A DNA stretch of 20,083 nt from assembly GCA_040220455.1 (NCBI GenBank), contig JAVJUS010000036.1, forward strand, positions 1 through 20,083, read 5' to 3'. Positions 1-6,434 of this stretch are shown here, one piece after another; position 1 is the stretch's first letter; every line of letters starts with the position of its first letter. The DNA is from JAVJUS01 sp040220455. Its GTDB lineage: Bacteria > Pseudomonadota > Alphaproteobacteria > DSM-16000 > Inquilinaceae. The notes below the pieces were generated by a model, which saw nothing but the letters and a program-made list of their open reading frames with translations, had not been told where the DNA came from and searched no databases. Position numbers and translations under genes: made by a program.

Positions 1-66
1 AAGGCCCTCGACGACCCCGGCATGCCCGCCTACCCCCGCGACATCGACGGGCTGAAGGCGGGGTAG
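1..66 (+). other. 3' coding end resembling the DhaL C-terminus (partial or artefactual)
   Basis: The first 21 codons in frame 1 end at TAG (64-66). They encode a tail nearly identical to the last 21 residues of the DhaL gene read from the other strand at 172-237; both end IDGLKAG. The residue differences are G/A, L/P, F/Y, R/P and V/D. All five underlying base changes are at second codon positions, which is not how a functional paralogue under purifying selection usually diverges. It could be the end of a second, convergent dhaL gene, a decayed copy, or a fold-back artefact if the window start is a contig end. Nothing upstream is visible to decide. Confidence 0.45.
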
Positions 67-82
67 GGCCACGGACGGGGGG

Positions 83-155
83 GTCGGGTTCGCACCCGCT
101 CGACCGCCCGACGTCGCAGCGTCCCGTAGGTCGGTCGAGCGCGAGCGAACCCGAC
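83..155. terminator. Strong hairpin downstream of dhaL, possible bidirectional terminator
   Basis: An 11-bp stem (83-93 with 145-155) and a 10-bp stem (97-106 with 132-141) are stacked with a small internal mismatch, closing a loop of about 25 nt. It begins 17 nt beyond the dhaL stop at 172. There is no U-tract on either strand, so intrinsic termination is uncertain; it could equally stabilise the mRNA 3' end. Confidence 0.45.
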
Positions 156-171
156 ACCCCCGACCGAGGCC

Positions 172-789
172 CTACCCCGCCTTCAGCCCGTCGATGACGC
201 GGCGGAAGGCGAGCATGCCGGGGTCGTCGAGGCCCTTGGACTTCTCCGCGAAGATGCGCGCACGGCCGACCTGGGCCGGCTGGCCGCGGAAGGCCTCCAG
301 GGTCTCGTCGACCGCCTTGTCGGCCGCGTCGAGCAGCGCCTTCGGGTCGTCCACGCCGTCGGTCGCGTCGCGCACGGCGGCGATGACGTCGAGCACCGTC
401 TTCTGGCCCAGCTCCGCCTTGCCGCGCTGCATCATGGCGTCGAGCGCCCCGCCGATCAGGGCGGAGACCTCGGACCATGGCACGGTCTGCCGCCCTTTCA
501 CGCTCTTGGCCGTGGCCAGCAGGCCGGTGGCGAGCAGGGTGCCGTAGCTGGAGCCCGAGGTCTTGGTGAAGCCCTGGGCGATCTTCATGAAGGCGGGGCC
601 CAGATCCTCGGGCAGGTCGTCGAGGTCGGCGACCACCTGCCGGCCGCCGCGCACCATGGTGACGCCCAGGTCGCCGTCGCCGAGCTGGCCGTCGGCGTGG
701 TTGAGCTCGTCGGCGCAGGCCTCCATGTGCGCGGCGATCCGGCGCGCGGCGTCCTTGATCGCGTCGATGTCGAAGCCGTCCGTCGCCAT
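172..789 (-). CDS. dhaL: Dihydroxyacetone kinase subunit DhaL (ADP-binding)
   Basis: This 205-residue protein is the nucleotide-binding subunit of dihydroxyacetone kinase. With DhaK it forms dihydroxyacetone phosphate in the cytoplasm. The family metal/ADP motif is visible as ADGQLGDGDLG, with Asp33, Asp38 and Asp40 as probable Mg ligands, followed by the glycine/serine-rich KTSGSSYG loop near residues 76-83. Its length is normal for DhaL. It starts 4 nt after the dhaK stop, so the two are almost certainly co-transcribed and coupled. No DhaM (PTS phosphodonor) is in the window, so whether this is the PTS-type or an ATP-using two-subunit enzyme cannot be decided. Its 3' end lies in a large inverted repeat. 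Confidence 0.93.
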   Translation of the reverse strand: MATDGFDIDAIKDAARRIAAHMEACADELNHADGQLGDGDLGVTMVRGGRQVVADLDDLPEDLGPAFMKIAQGFTKTSGSSYGTLLATGLLATAKSVKGRQTVPWSEVSALIGGALDAMMQRGKAELGQKTVLDVIAAVRDATDGVDDPKALLDAADKAVDETLEAFRGQPAQVGRARIFAEKSKGLDDPGMLAFRRVIDGLKAG

Positions 790-793
790 CGGC

Positions 794-1792
794 TCAGACC
801 TTCCAGAAGGCGCACTCGGCCGGGGCCTTCAGCAGGCCCTCGAGCTCGCCGTCGAGCTTGCAGAAGGTGAAGGACACGCCCGCCATCTCCATCGAGGTGG
901 CGTAGCGGCCGACCAGCGGCATGACGATCTCGGCGCCGGCGTCCTCCAGGCGCTTCTTGACCGTGCGATAGAGGATGTAGAGCTCCTCCGGCGGGGTCGC
1001 ACCCAGGGAGTTGACCATGGGGGAGACCTTGTCGCCCTTGGACAGGGGCTGGTCCTCCAGCAGCTTGTCGACCATCTCCTCGGCGATCTGGTCGGCCGTG
1101 CGCAGCTTGCCGCGCCACACGCCGGGCTCGCCGTGGATGCCCATGCCCATTTCCATCTCGTCGTCGGCGATCTCGAAGGTCGGCGTGCCGGCCTGGGGCA
1201 CGATGCAGGGCGTCAGCGCCGCGCCGACGGAGCGGCAGGAATCGGCGGTCTTCTGCGCGATGCGGGTGACCTCGTCGAGATCCTTGCCGGCCTCGGCGGC
1301 CGCGCCGGCGATCTTGAAGGCATAGACCATGCCGGCGACGCCGCGGCGCTTTTCCTTCTCCGCCGGCGGGGCGGAGGAGACGTCGTCGGTCAGGATGGCG
1401 GTCGTGCAGCGGATGTCCTCCATCTCCGCCATGTCGCCGGCCATGTCGAAATTCATGACGTCGCCGCCGTAGTTGCCGTAGAGGCGCAGCACGCCGGCGC
1501 CGCCATCGGCCTCGCGGATGGCGTCGGTCATCTGCTCGACCGAGGGCGAGGCGAAGACGTCGCCGATGGCGCAGGCATCGAGCAGCCCCTTGCCGACATA
1601 GCCGGTGAAGACCGGCAGATGGCCCGAGCCGCCGCCGGACACGATGCCGACCTTGCCCTTGACCGGCCCGCCGGCCCGCTTGACCACCCGATGCCCGTCG
1701 CCGGCGAGCGCGTAGTATTCCGGATGCGCCGCCACCAGCCCGGCCAGCATCTCGTCGACATACTTGTACGGATCGTTGAGGATCTTCTTCAT
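794..1792 (-). CDS. dhaK: Dihydroxyacetone kinase subunit DhaK (substrate-binding)
   Basis: This 332-residue protein binds dihydroxyacetone covalently for phosphoryl transfer to give dihydroxyacetone phosphate. The visible hallmarks are the GGGSGHLP loop (residues 53-60, with His58), YGNYGGDVMNF (Asp111, matching the E. coli catalytic Asp) and MGMGIHGEPG, with His220 as the residue that forms the hemiaminal with substrate. The frame is open for 36 more codons upstream. The ATG at 1792 was chosen because the family begins MKK-NDP and a GGGAG ribosome site lies about 10 nt before it. dhaL follows after 4 nt. The gene diverges from the ATPase-TPR cassette across about 120 bases. Close relatives phosphorylate other small ketoses such as erythrulose, so the exact substrate is open. 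Confidence 0.94.
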   Translation of the reverse strand: MKKILNDPYKYVDEMLAGLVAAHPEYYALAGDGHRVVKRAGGPVKGKVGIVSGGGSGHLPVFTGYVGKGLLDACAIGDVFASPSVEQMTDAIREADGGAGVLRLYGNYGGDVMNFDMAGDMAEMEDIRCTTAILTDDVSSAPPAEKEKRRGVAGMVYAFKIAGAAAEAGKDLDEVTRIAQKTADSCRSVGAALTPCIVPQAGTPTFEIADDEMEMGMGIHGEPGVWRGKLRTADQIAEEMVDKLLEDQPLSKGDKVSPMVNSLGATPPEELYILYRTVKKRLEDAGAEIVMPLVGRYATSMEMAGVSFTFCKLDGELEGLLKAPAECAFWKV

Positions 1793-1911
1793 CCCGGGCG
1801 GGCTCCCTACGTTTCGGTTTCGACTCGAATGGTCGCGATTGAGCGCCATGGTATCGTCCCGGACCGCCGCGGCAAGAGCGGTGAAGCCATGGGTAGGCAC
1901 CGGATTCCTTG
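1793..1911. promoter_or_regulatory. Divergent intergenic region between dhaK and the ATPase-TPR cassette
   Basis: This 119-base stretch must hold the start signals of dhaK (leftwards) and of the ATPase gene (rightwards). The only clear element is the dhaK Shine-Dalgarno GGGAG, read on the minus strand at about 1803-1807. No convincing sigma-70 boxes or strong operator palindrome were found. Confidence 0.4.
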
Positions 1912-3360
1912 ATGATCACGCGCATTCCGCCTATGACACGCACGACCCTCGACCCGGAAGAGAAAGACGCCGCCCCCGGCGGCGCGGGAGCGAAGTTCGT
2001 GCCGGCGACGACGTTGGAGGATGCCGAGGACGCGGCCACGGTGGAGCCGCTTCCCGATGACGACCCGCGCTACACCGACCTGAGGGCGGCGCGCGGCGAC
2101 GACGACGCGCTCAAGTGGCTGACGCGCAAGGTCAAGCGCGCGATCGCCAAGGGTCGGAACGCCAATCTCGTGCTGACCGGTCACAAGGGGGTGGGGAAGT
2201 CCACCGAGCTCCTGCGTTTCGAACGCGCGATGCTGACCGAGGGCGTCGCCTACCCGGTCCACCTCGTCATCGACCAGACGCTGCTGGAGGAGGGCGATGT
2301 CTCACTGGTCATCCTCTGGCTGGCCCACCGATTGGCGTTCGAAATGGCCAAGCGCGGCATGCCGATCGAGGACCGCTATGTCGAAGAGGTCGCGAGCTGG
2401 TTCGACGAGAAGGTCAAGGTCGGCATCGAGACCAAGCAGGTGGATGAAAGCGCGAGGCTCAGCACCGAGGCGAAGGCCGGGCTGACGGGATTCGGGTTCG
2501 GCGTCAAGGCGTTGGCCCGCTTGACGGCCGCCATGAAGAGCAGCGACCAGCAACGCCAGGAAGCCAAGCGCGAGCTCCAGAGCTATGCGCAGGATCTTCT
2601 GGGCACCTTCAACAATCTGCTCGATGCGGCCCGCGACGCTATTGCGGCGCATGGCGATGTGCCGCGAGAGTTGCTGATCGTCATCGACGATCTCGACAAG
2701 TTCCGCAATCCGGATGTGGCGCAGAGCTTCTTTTTCGGCTCCGGAACCCTGCTCCGGGATCTCGAAGTTCACTGCGTGATGACGGCGCCGATCGATATCG
2801 TTCTGTCGCCGCGCCGCCTGTCCATGGCGTTCACCGAGCAGCGAACGCTCAAGACGCCGAATCCGCGCAAACGCGATGGGAGCCCTAACAATGCTGCGAT
2901 CGAGGGCCTGCGCGACCTGATCGCACACCGCATCTCGGTCGAGGATGTCTTCGAGACGCGTGACGCGCTGGACCGGCTGATCTGCGCCTCCGGCGGCAGC
3001 CTGCGCGAACTGATGCGCCTCATCGGCTATGCGGTCGACGATGCCTTCGACCGGGACGGCACGAAGATCGGTCCGGCCGACGCCGACGGCGCGGTGGACC
3101 GTGTTCGCCTGGAGTTCGAACGCGTGCTGATCCCCTGGACGGTCTACATGCCCTATCTGGCTGGCCTGCACCACTACCGGGCCCCGGCCGAGGAGCTGGG
3201 CGAAACCGACGGCCGGAACCGCCTGTCCGACCTGCTGCTGAACGGCGCCGTCATGGAATACAACGGCGGCGCCACTTGGTACGACGTGCACCCGGCGATC
3301 ACGGAGGCCGACATCTTCCGCGAGGCGCTGGCGAGGATCGATCATGGCGACAGCGGTTGA
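1912..3360 (+). CDS. AAA/STAND-like P-loop ATPase, first gene of a two-gene cassette
   Basis: A 482-residue P-loop NTPase of unknown role. After an acidic, low-complexity N-terminus (1-65), Walker A is GHKGVGKST (90-98). A long helical section follows (about 160-250), then Walker B as LLIVIDDLDKF (254-264, with Asp259-Asp260). A sensor-like TAPIDIV segment and an SGGSLRELMRL helix resembling the lid of ORC/KAP/STAND-type ATPases come next. The C-terminus carries a winged-helix-like NGG-WYDVHP motif. The start is uncertain: TTG 1909, ATG 1912 and ATG 1933 are in frame, TAG at 1894 limits extension, and none has a good ribosome site. The last 17 nt overlap the TPR gene, implying translational coupling and a shared function. 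Base composition is less extreme than in the flanking genes. A defence or signalling ATPase is plausible, by inference only. Confidence 0.8.
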   Translation: MITRIPPMTRTTLDPEEKDAAPGGAGAKFVPATTLEDAEDAATVEPLPDDDPRYTDLRAARGDDDALKWLTRKVKRAIAKGRNANLVLTGHKGVGKSTELLRFERAMLTEGVAYPVHLVIDQTLLEEGDVSLVILWLAHRLAFEMAKRGMPIEDRYVEEVASWFDEKVKVGIETKQVDESARLSTEAKAGLTGFGFGVKALARLTAAMKSSDQQRQEAKRELQSYAQDLLGTFNNLLDAARDAIAAHGDVPRELLIVIDDLDKFRNPDVAQSFFFGSGTLLRDLEVHCVMTAPIDIVLSPRRLSMAFTEQRTLKTPNPRKRDGSPNNAAIEGLRDLIAHRISVEDVFETRDALDRLICASGGSLRELMRLIGYAVDDAFDRDGTKIGPADADGAVDRVRLEFERVLIPWTVYMPYLAGLHHYRAPAEELGETDGRNRLSDLLLNGAVMEYNGGATWYDVHPAITEADIFREALARIDHGDSG

Positions 3361-4711
3361 GTCCGAAGACGAGGACAAGCCGCCGCCGTTCGAGCGCGAA
3401 TTCAAGCGCCTGAAACGGCTCGCCTTGCGGACCGGGCGCCTTCGCCTCGGGCTCGCGACCTACGATACGGTGCCGACGCGCACGAAGACGATCGACCGCC
3501 TTCGCCAGGATCTTGAGTCAGAGGGCCACCAGCTTCTCGTCGCAGATCTGACCGATGGCAACGAAGACACGATCGTCCTCGACGAGATCGAGGCGGCGCT
3601 GGAGCGGGCGGAACCCGACAAGGCCCCGGCGGTGATGGTCATCGGCCTGGAAAGCCTCATCGACTTCACGCAAGGCGGCTCGCGCTCCGGTTCGACCGAC
3701 GCCCTGTTTCACCTCAACCTCCACCGCGACACGCTCGGGCGCCGGACGCCGGTGCCGATCGTCATCTGGGCATCGCCAGAAGCGATGCGCACGCTGGCGC
3801 ATACAGCACCGGACCTGTGGCACTGGCGGGTGGGCACTTTCCAGTTCGCCAAGGAGGATGCGAGGGAGACTCGGGCGCGCGAGTTACTTGAGAATTTGAT
3901 ACCAGAGCTTGAAACAACGCCAGAAGAGAAGTCCCCGGCAGAGCTGCACAAACGTCGCCAGATGTTCCGCGAGCTGATTGCCTCAAGCGAAAAGAACGTG
4001 GTGAGACAATCTCCCCAGTCCTACCGCCAAGCGGTCTGGATGCGCCGGGAGCTCGGCAACATCGAGTACCGACTAAACGATACGGATCGGGCGGCCGAGG
4101 CTTATGGCCGCGCCCTCGAATTGGGGCGAGACTGGCAGGGTAGCTATCCCGATGACGAGAGAGCCCGCCGCGACATCTCCATCAGCCTCGATCACATCGG
4201 TGATCTCCGACACGACCGCGGCGATCTCTCCGGCGCCGAGGCGGCTTTCGTCGAGAGCCTGGAAATCGCACGCTTTCTCGCCGATCGCAACCCGGACAAC
4301 ACCCAAGCCCAACGCGATCTCTCTGTCAGCCTGAACAACATCGGCGATCTCCGACGCGACCGAGGCGATCTCCCCGGTGCCGAGGCCGCCTTCGCCGAGA
4401 GCCTGGAGGTTCGACGCGCCCTCGCCGACCGCGACCCGGAGGGCATTCAGGCTCGGCGCGATCTCGCCATTGGTCTTTCCCTGTTAGGAATATTAAAGGC
4501 TCAATTAGGTCATTTTTCAGCAGCGCAAGAGGCCCTCTTTGAGTGCCGTGAAATCCTCCTGTCACTAGAGGCGCAAGGCGATCCCTGGCCAGCACTCGAA
4601 GGCTTCTATACCTCGGTAAACTCCAGCCTAGAAGAAATCGCAGCCGCCCTCGCCGCCCAAAAAAATCCCCCGGCCGCGGGTGACGCGGCCGGGGGCGAAG
4701 GCTCCGAGTGA
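3344..4711 (+). CDS. TPR-repeat protein with uncharacterised N-terminal alpha/beta domain
   Basis: This 455-residue protein starts at an ATG inside the ATPase gene. Residues 28-170 look like an alpha/beta domain of alternating hydrophobic strands and helices: RLRLGLATYD, then PAVMVIGLESL, then PIVIWASPEA and DLWHWRVGTFQF. No P-loop or known catalytic motif is visible. From memory, the GLE and PDLWHWR-like pattern recurs at the N-terminus of uncharacterised bacterial TPR proteins; I know no proven function. Residues 229-420 form four TPR-like units, the last three in exact 48-residue register (277, 325, 373). The last 17 or so residues are Gly/Ala/Pro-rich and encode the hairpin that terminates the convergent ABC operon. 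TTA leucine codons (181, 381, 384, 388) and AT-rich patches contrast with the neighbours and suggest transfer. Confidence 0.8.
   Translation: MATAVESEDEDKPPPFEREFKRLKRLALRTGRLRLGLATYDTVPTRTKTIDRLRQDLESEGHQLLVADLTDGNEDTIVLDEIEAALERAEPDKAPAVMVIGLESLIDFTQGGSRSGSTDALFHLNLHRDTLGRRTPVPIVIWASPEAMRTLAHTAPDLWHWRVGTFQFAKEDARETRARELLENLIPELETTPEEKSPAELHKRRQMFRELIASSEKNVVRQSPQSYRQAVWMRRELGNIEYRLNDTDRAAEAYGRALELGRDWQGSYPDDERARRDISISLDHIGDLRHDRGDLSGAEAAFVESLEIARFLADRNPDNTQAQRDLSVSLNNIGDLRRDRGDLPGAEAAFAESLEVRRALADRDPEGIQARRDLAIGLSLLGILKAQLGHFSAAQEALFECREILLSLEAQGDPWPALEGFYTSVNSSLEEIAAALAAQKNPPAAGDAAGGEGSE
4172..4603 (+). repeat. Three tandem 144-bp units encoding 48-residue TPR-like repeats
   Basis: Units begin at 4172, 4316 and 4460, exactly 144 bp apart. 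Units 1 and 2 are similar at the DNA level across the segment encoding IGDLR-DRGDL-GAEAAF. Unit 3 starts with the same coding pattern (RRDLAIGLSLLG) but turns AT-rich and diverges strongly. A fourth, more degenerate protein-level unit precedes them. Confidence 0.75.
4659..4695 (-). terminator. Intrinsic terminator of the ABC transporter operon
   Basis: Read on the minus strand there is a perfect 12-bp GC stem (4684-4695 with 4667-4678) with a 5-nt loop, followed after one A by seven T residues (4659-4665). This is a textbook Rho-independent terminator about 65 nt beyond the stop of the binding-protein gene. It lies wholly inside the 3' coding end of the oppositely oriented TPR gene. Confidence 0.9.
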
Positions 4712-4761
4712 GGGAGCGGCCGGCCCCGCAGGCCCGACCGCCCCCCGAGAAAACATACCCC

Positions 4762-6315
4762 TCAGATCTGGTACCCCAGCGCGCGGGCGCCGCTGAGGAA
4801 GTTCTGGTACTGCTGCTTCTGCTTGTCGATGCCGAGGTTCTGGACGATCTGCGTCCATTCCTCCGCGGCCTCGTCGAGCGCCTGCTGGGAGGTGAGATCG
4901 CCCGCCACGGCGCGGGAGATGTTGCGCCCCAGCGCGTCGGCGAGTTCGGGCGTGCCTTCCCAGTAGAACTGCGGATAGCCGACCTCGACGTTCGACAGGC
5001 CGCCGTCCAGGTGATCGCGCGCCCGCTCGAAGGTCGAGAAGATGCCCGCGTTGGTCGGCCACAGGTCGTTGTCCGTGCCGCGCTGCGGATTGGGCTGGAT
5101 GTACTTCTGCGCCGCCGCGTCAGTGTAGTGCGAGGCACCGAACGGATCCGAGCCGCAATACTCGTCGGCCACGATCTCGTCGGAGATCGACGGATGCGAC
5201 ATGCGGTAGAGGAAGTGGAAGGCCGCGCGCTTGACGTCCTCCGGCGCGTTGGCCGGGATCGCGCCGGTACGGCACCAAAGGCTGAGCGCCCGGTGCCGGA
5301 TCGAGCCGTCGTCCTGCTCCCAGCCCGGGACGATCGCCGCGCCCTGCTGCTCGGCCAGCTCCATGCCCTGCTGCTGGACCGTGAACTCGGCCAGGTCGAT
5401 CCACCACACCGACATCACGTCGGCGCCCGACTGCCAGCGCTGGATGGTCTGGGCAAGGTCCATCGACTCGCGGCCCGGCGGGCCGAAGGAGATGATCTCC
5501 TTGAACATGTCCAGCGCCTCGACCGCCGCCGGCGTGTTGATCTGCGGCGTCATGTTCTCGTCGAAGTAGTTGACGCCGTTCGAGGCCGCCAGGTTCATCC
5601 AGAAGCCCCAGCCGAAGTTCGGCGGATTGACGACCATCGAGGTGCCGTAGACACCCTGGCTCGACAGCTCCTCGGTGAAGAACTGCACGCAGTCCCGGAA
5701 TTCCGGCCAGGTCTGCGGCACCATAAGCTCACGCTGGAAGCGCGCCGAGTATTTGCGCTGAAGCTCGGGATCGGCGAAGTAGTTCTTGCGGTAGTGCAGG
5801 ATGTGGATGTCGCCGTCGAGCATGACGCCGTACCGGCTGCCGTTCCACTTGGTGTAGAACTCGCCGTAGGCCGGCATCACCCAATCCAGGTATTCCTGGG
5901 CGTCGGCGTATTCCGCGTAGTACTGGTCGAGCGGCTCCAACTGGCCGGTCTCGGCGAAGGCGCCGAAGAACAGGGCCGGGAACTGCACGAAGTCGAAGCG
6001 CGGGTTGCGCGACAGGAGCTGCGGCAGGATCTTGGCCACCGTGTCGCCGCCCTCGTAGAGCTCGCGGCCGGCGATCGACACGCCCGCATGCTCCTGGAAG
6101 TGCTGCGACAGCCAGAGCGGCGCGTGCAGCCAGTTGGAATCCTGGAAGTAGTTCAGCTCGATATTGTTGAACTTGCCCCCCGGGGGCGCCAGGAAGCTCA
6201 TGTCCTGGGCCCGGCCCCGCCGTGGCATCCAGAGGTTCGAGGTGCCCAATGCGCCCGCGCCCATCGCGGCGTTGCGCATGAACTTGCGGCGTGTCAGCCC
6301 GTTGAAGATACCCAT
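4762..6315 (-). CDS. ABC transporter substrate-binding protein (CUT1-like, Tat signal)
   Basis: A 517-residue periplasmic solute-binding protein of the carbohydrate (family 1) type. The N-terminus is a twin-arginine signal: TRRKFM at residues 8-13, a hydrophobic Ala/Gly stretch, then a probable cleavage after GRA (residue 36). It should therefore be exported folded. The mature chain is rich in Trp, Tyr and Phe, as in sugar-binding proteins (for example WWIDLAEF and FGWGFWMN). It is larger than typical maltose-binding-like proteins of about 400 residues. A GGAGG ribosome site lies 6 nt before the ATG. It is the last gene of the operon, 119 nt after the second ATPase gene, with hairpins in the gap. 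The ligand cannot be assigned; polyol, glycerol-type compound, sugar or methylthioribose are all possible. Confidence 0.88.
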   Translation of the reverse strand: MGIFNGLTRRKFMRNAAMGAGALGTSNLWMPRRGRAQDMSFLAPPGGKFNNIELNYFQDSNWLHAPLWLSQHFQEHAGVSIAGRELYEGGDTVAKILPQLLSRNPRFDFVQFPALFFGAFAETGQLEPLDQYYAEYADAQEYLDWVMPAYGEFYTKWNGSRYGVMLDGDIHILHYRKNYFADPELQRKYSARFQRELMVPQTWPEFRDCVQFFTEELSSQGVYGTSMVVNPPNFGWGFWMNLAASNGVNYFDENMTPQINTPAAVEALDMFKEIISFGPPGRESMDLAQTIQRWQSGADVMSVWWIDLAEFTVQQQGMELAEQQGAAIVPGWEQDDGSIRHRALSLWCRTGAIPANAPEDVKRAAFHFLYRMSHPSISDEIVADEYCGSDPFGASHYTDAAAQKYIQPNPQRGTDNDLWPTNAGIFSTFERARDHLDGGLSNVEVGYPQFYWEGTPELADALGRNISRAVAGDLTSQQALDEAAEEWTQIVQNLGIDKQKQQYQNFLSGARALGYQI

Positions 6316-6339
6316 CGCGTCCTCCCTCTTCGTCGTTGG

Positions 6340-6428
6340 GGTCCGCCGCCGTTGGCGGCTGCGGACCGGAGGCCGCGTCTCGCTGCGGCCGGGCGCCCGG
6401 AGGGCCCGCGGCTCGGGTGGCCGCGGGC
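6340..6428 (-). promoter_or_regulatory. Cluster of three intercistronic hairpins before the binding-protein gene
   Basis: Three stem-loops lie in the gap between the second ATPase gene and the binding-protein gene: 6340-6367 (5 plus 6 bp with a 3-nt bulge), 6371-6390 (6 bp, 8-nt loop) and 6404-6428 (a perfect 9-bp GC stem, 7-nt loop). None has a U-tract on the minus strand. Processing or mRNA-stabilising elements giving different levels of binding protein and membrane parts are plausible. Confidence 0.45.
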
Positions 6429-6434
6429 GCGGCC

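Larger units (their letters stand above)
1..237. repeat. Large imperfect inverted repeat centred near 119
   Basis: Bases 1-107 match the reverse complement of 131-237 with 11 mismatches (positions 5, 26, 32, 35, 41, 71, 75, 82, 94, 96 and 107), about 90% identity. The axis is at 119 and the unpaired centre covers roughly 110-128. The arms include the last 21 codons plus stop of dhaL on each side and about 40 further bases. Most mismatches are A against A or C against C in the folded structure. Confidence 0.85.

Noticed and set aside
1793..1900. A longer DhaK with 36 extra N-terminal residues
   Set aside because: The extension is not DhaK-like, and a proper Shine-Dalgarno and the family start MKK-NDP lie at 1792.
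563..2039. Long open frames overlapping dhaK and dhaL in other frames on both strands
   Set aside because: They are shadows of dhaKL: repetitive Arg/Gly/Ala-rich products, no ribosome sites, no domain features.
4172..4603. The tandem 144-bp repeats as a CRISPR-like or other non-coding array
   Set aside because: The period is an exact multiple of three, the frame is open throughout, and the units translate to TPR-like repeats.
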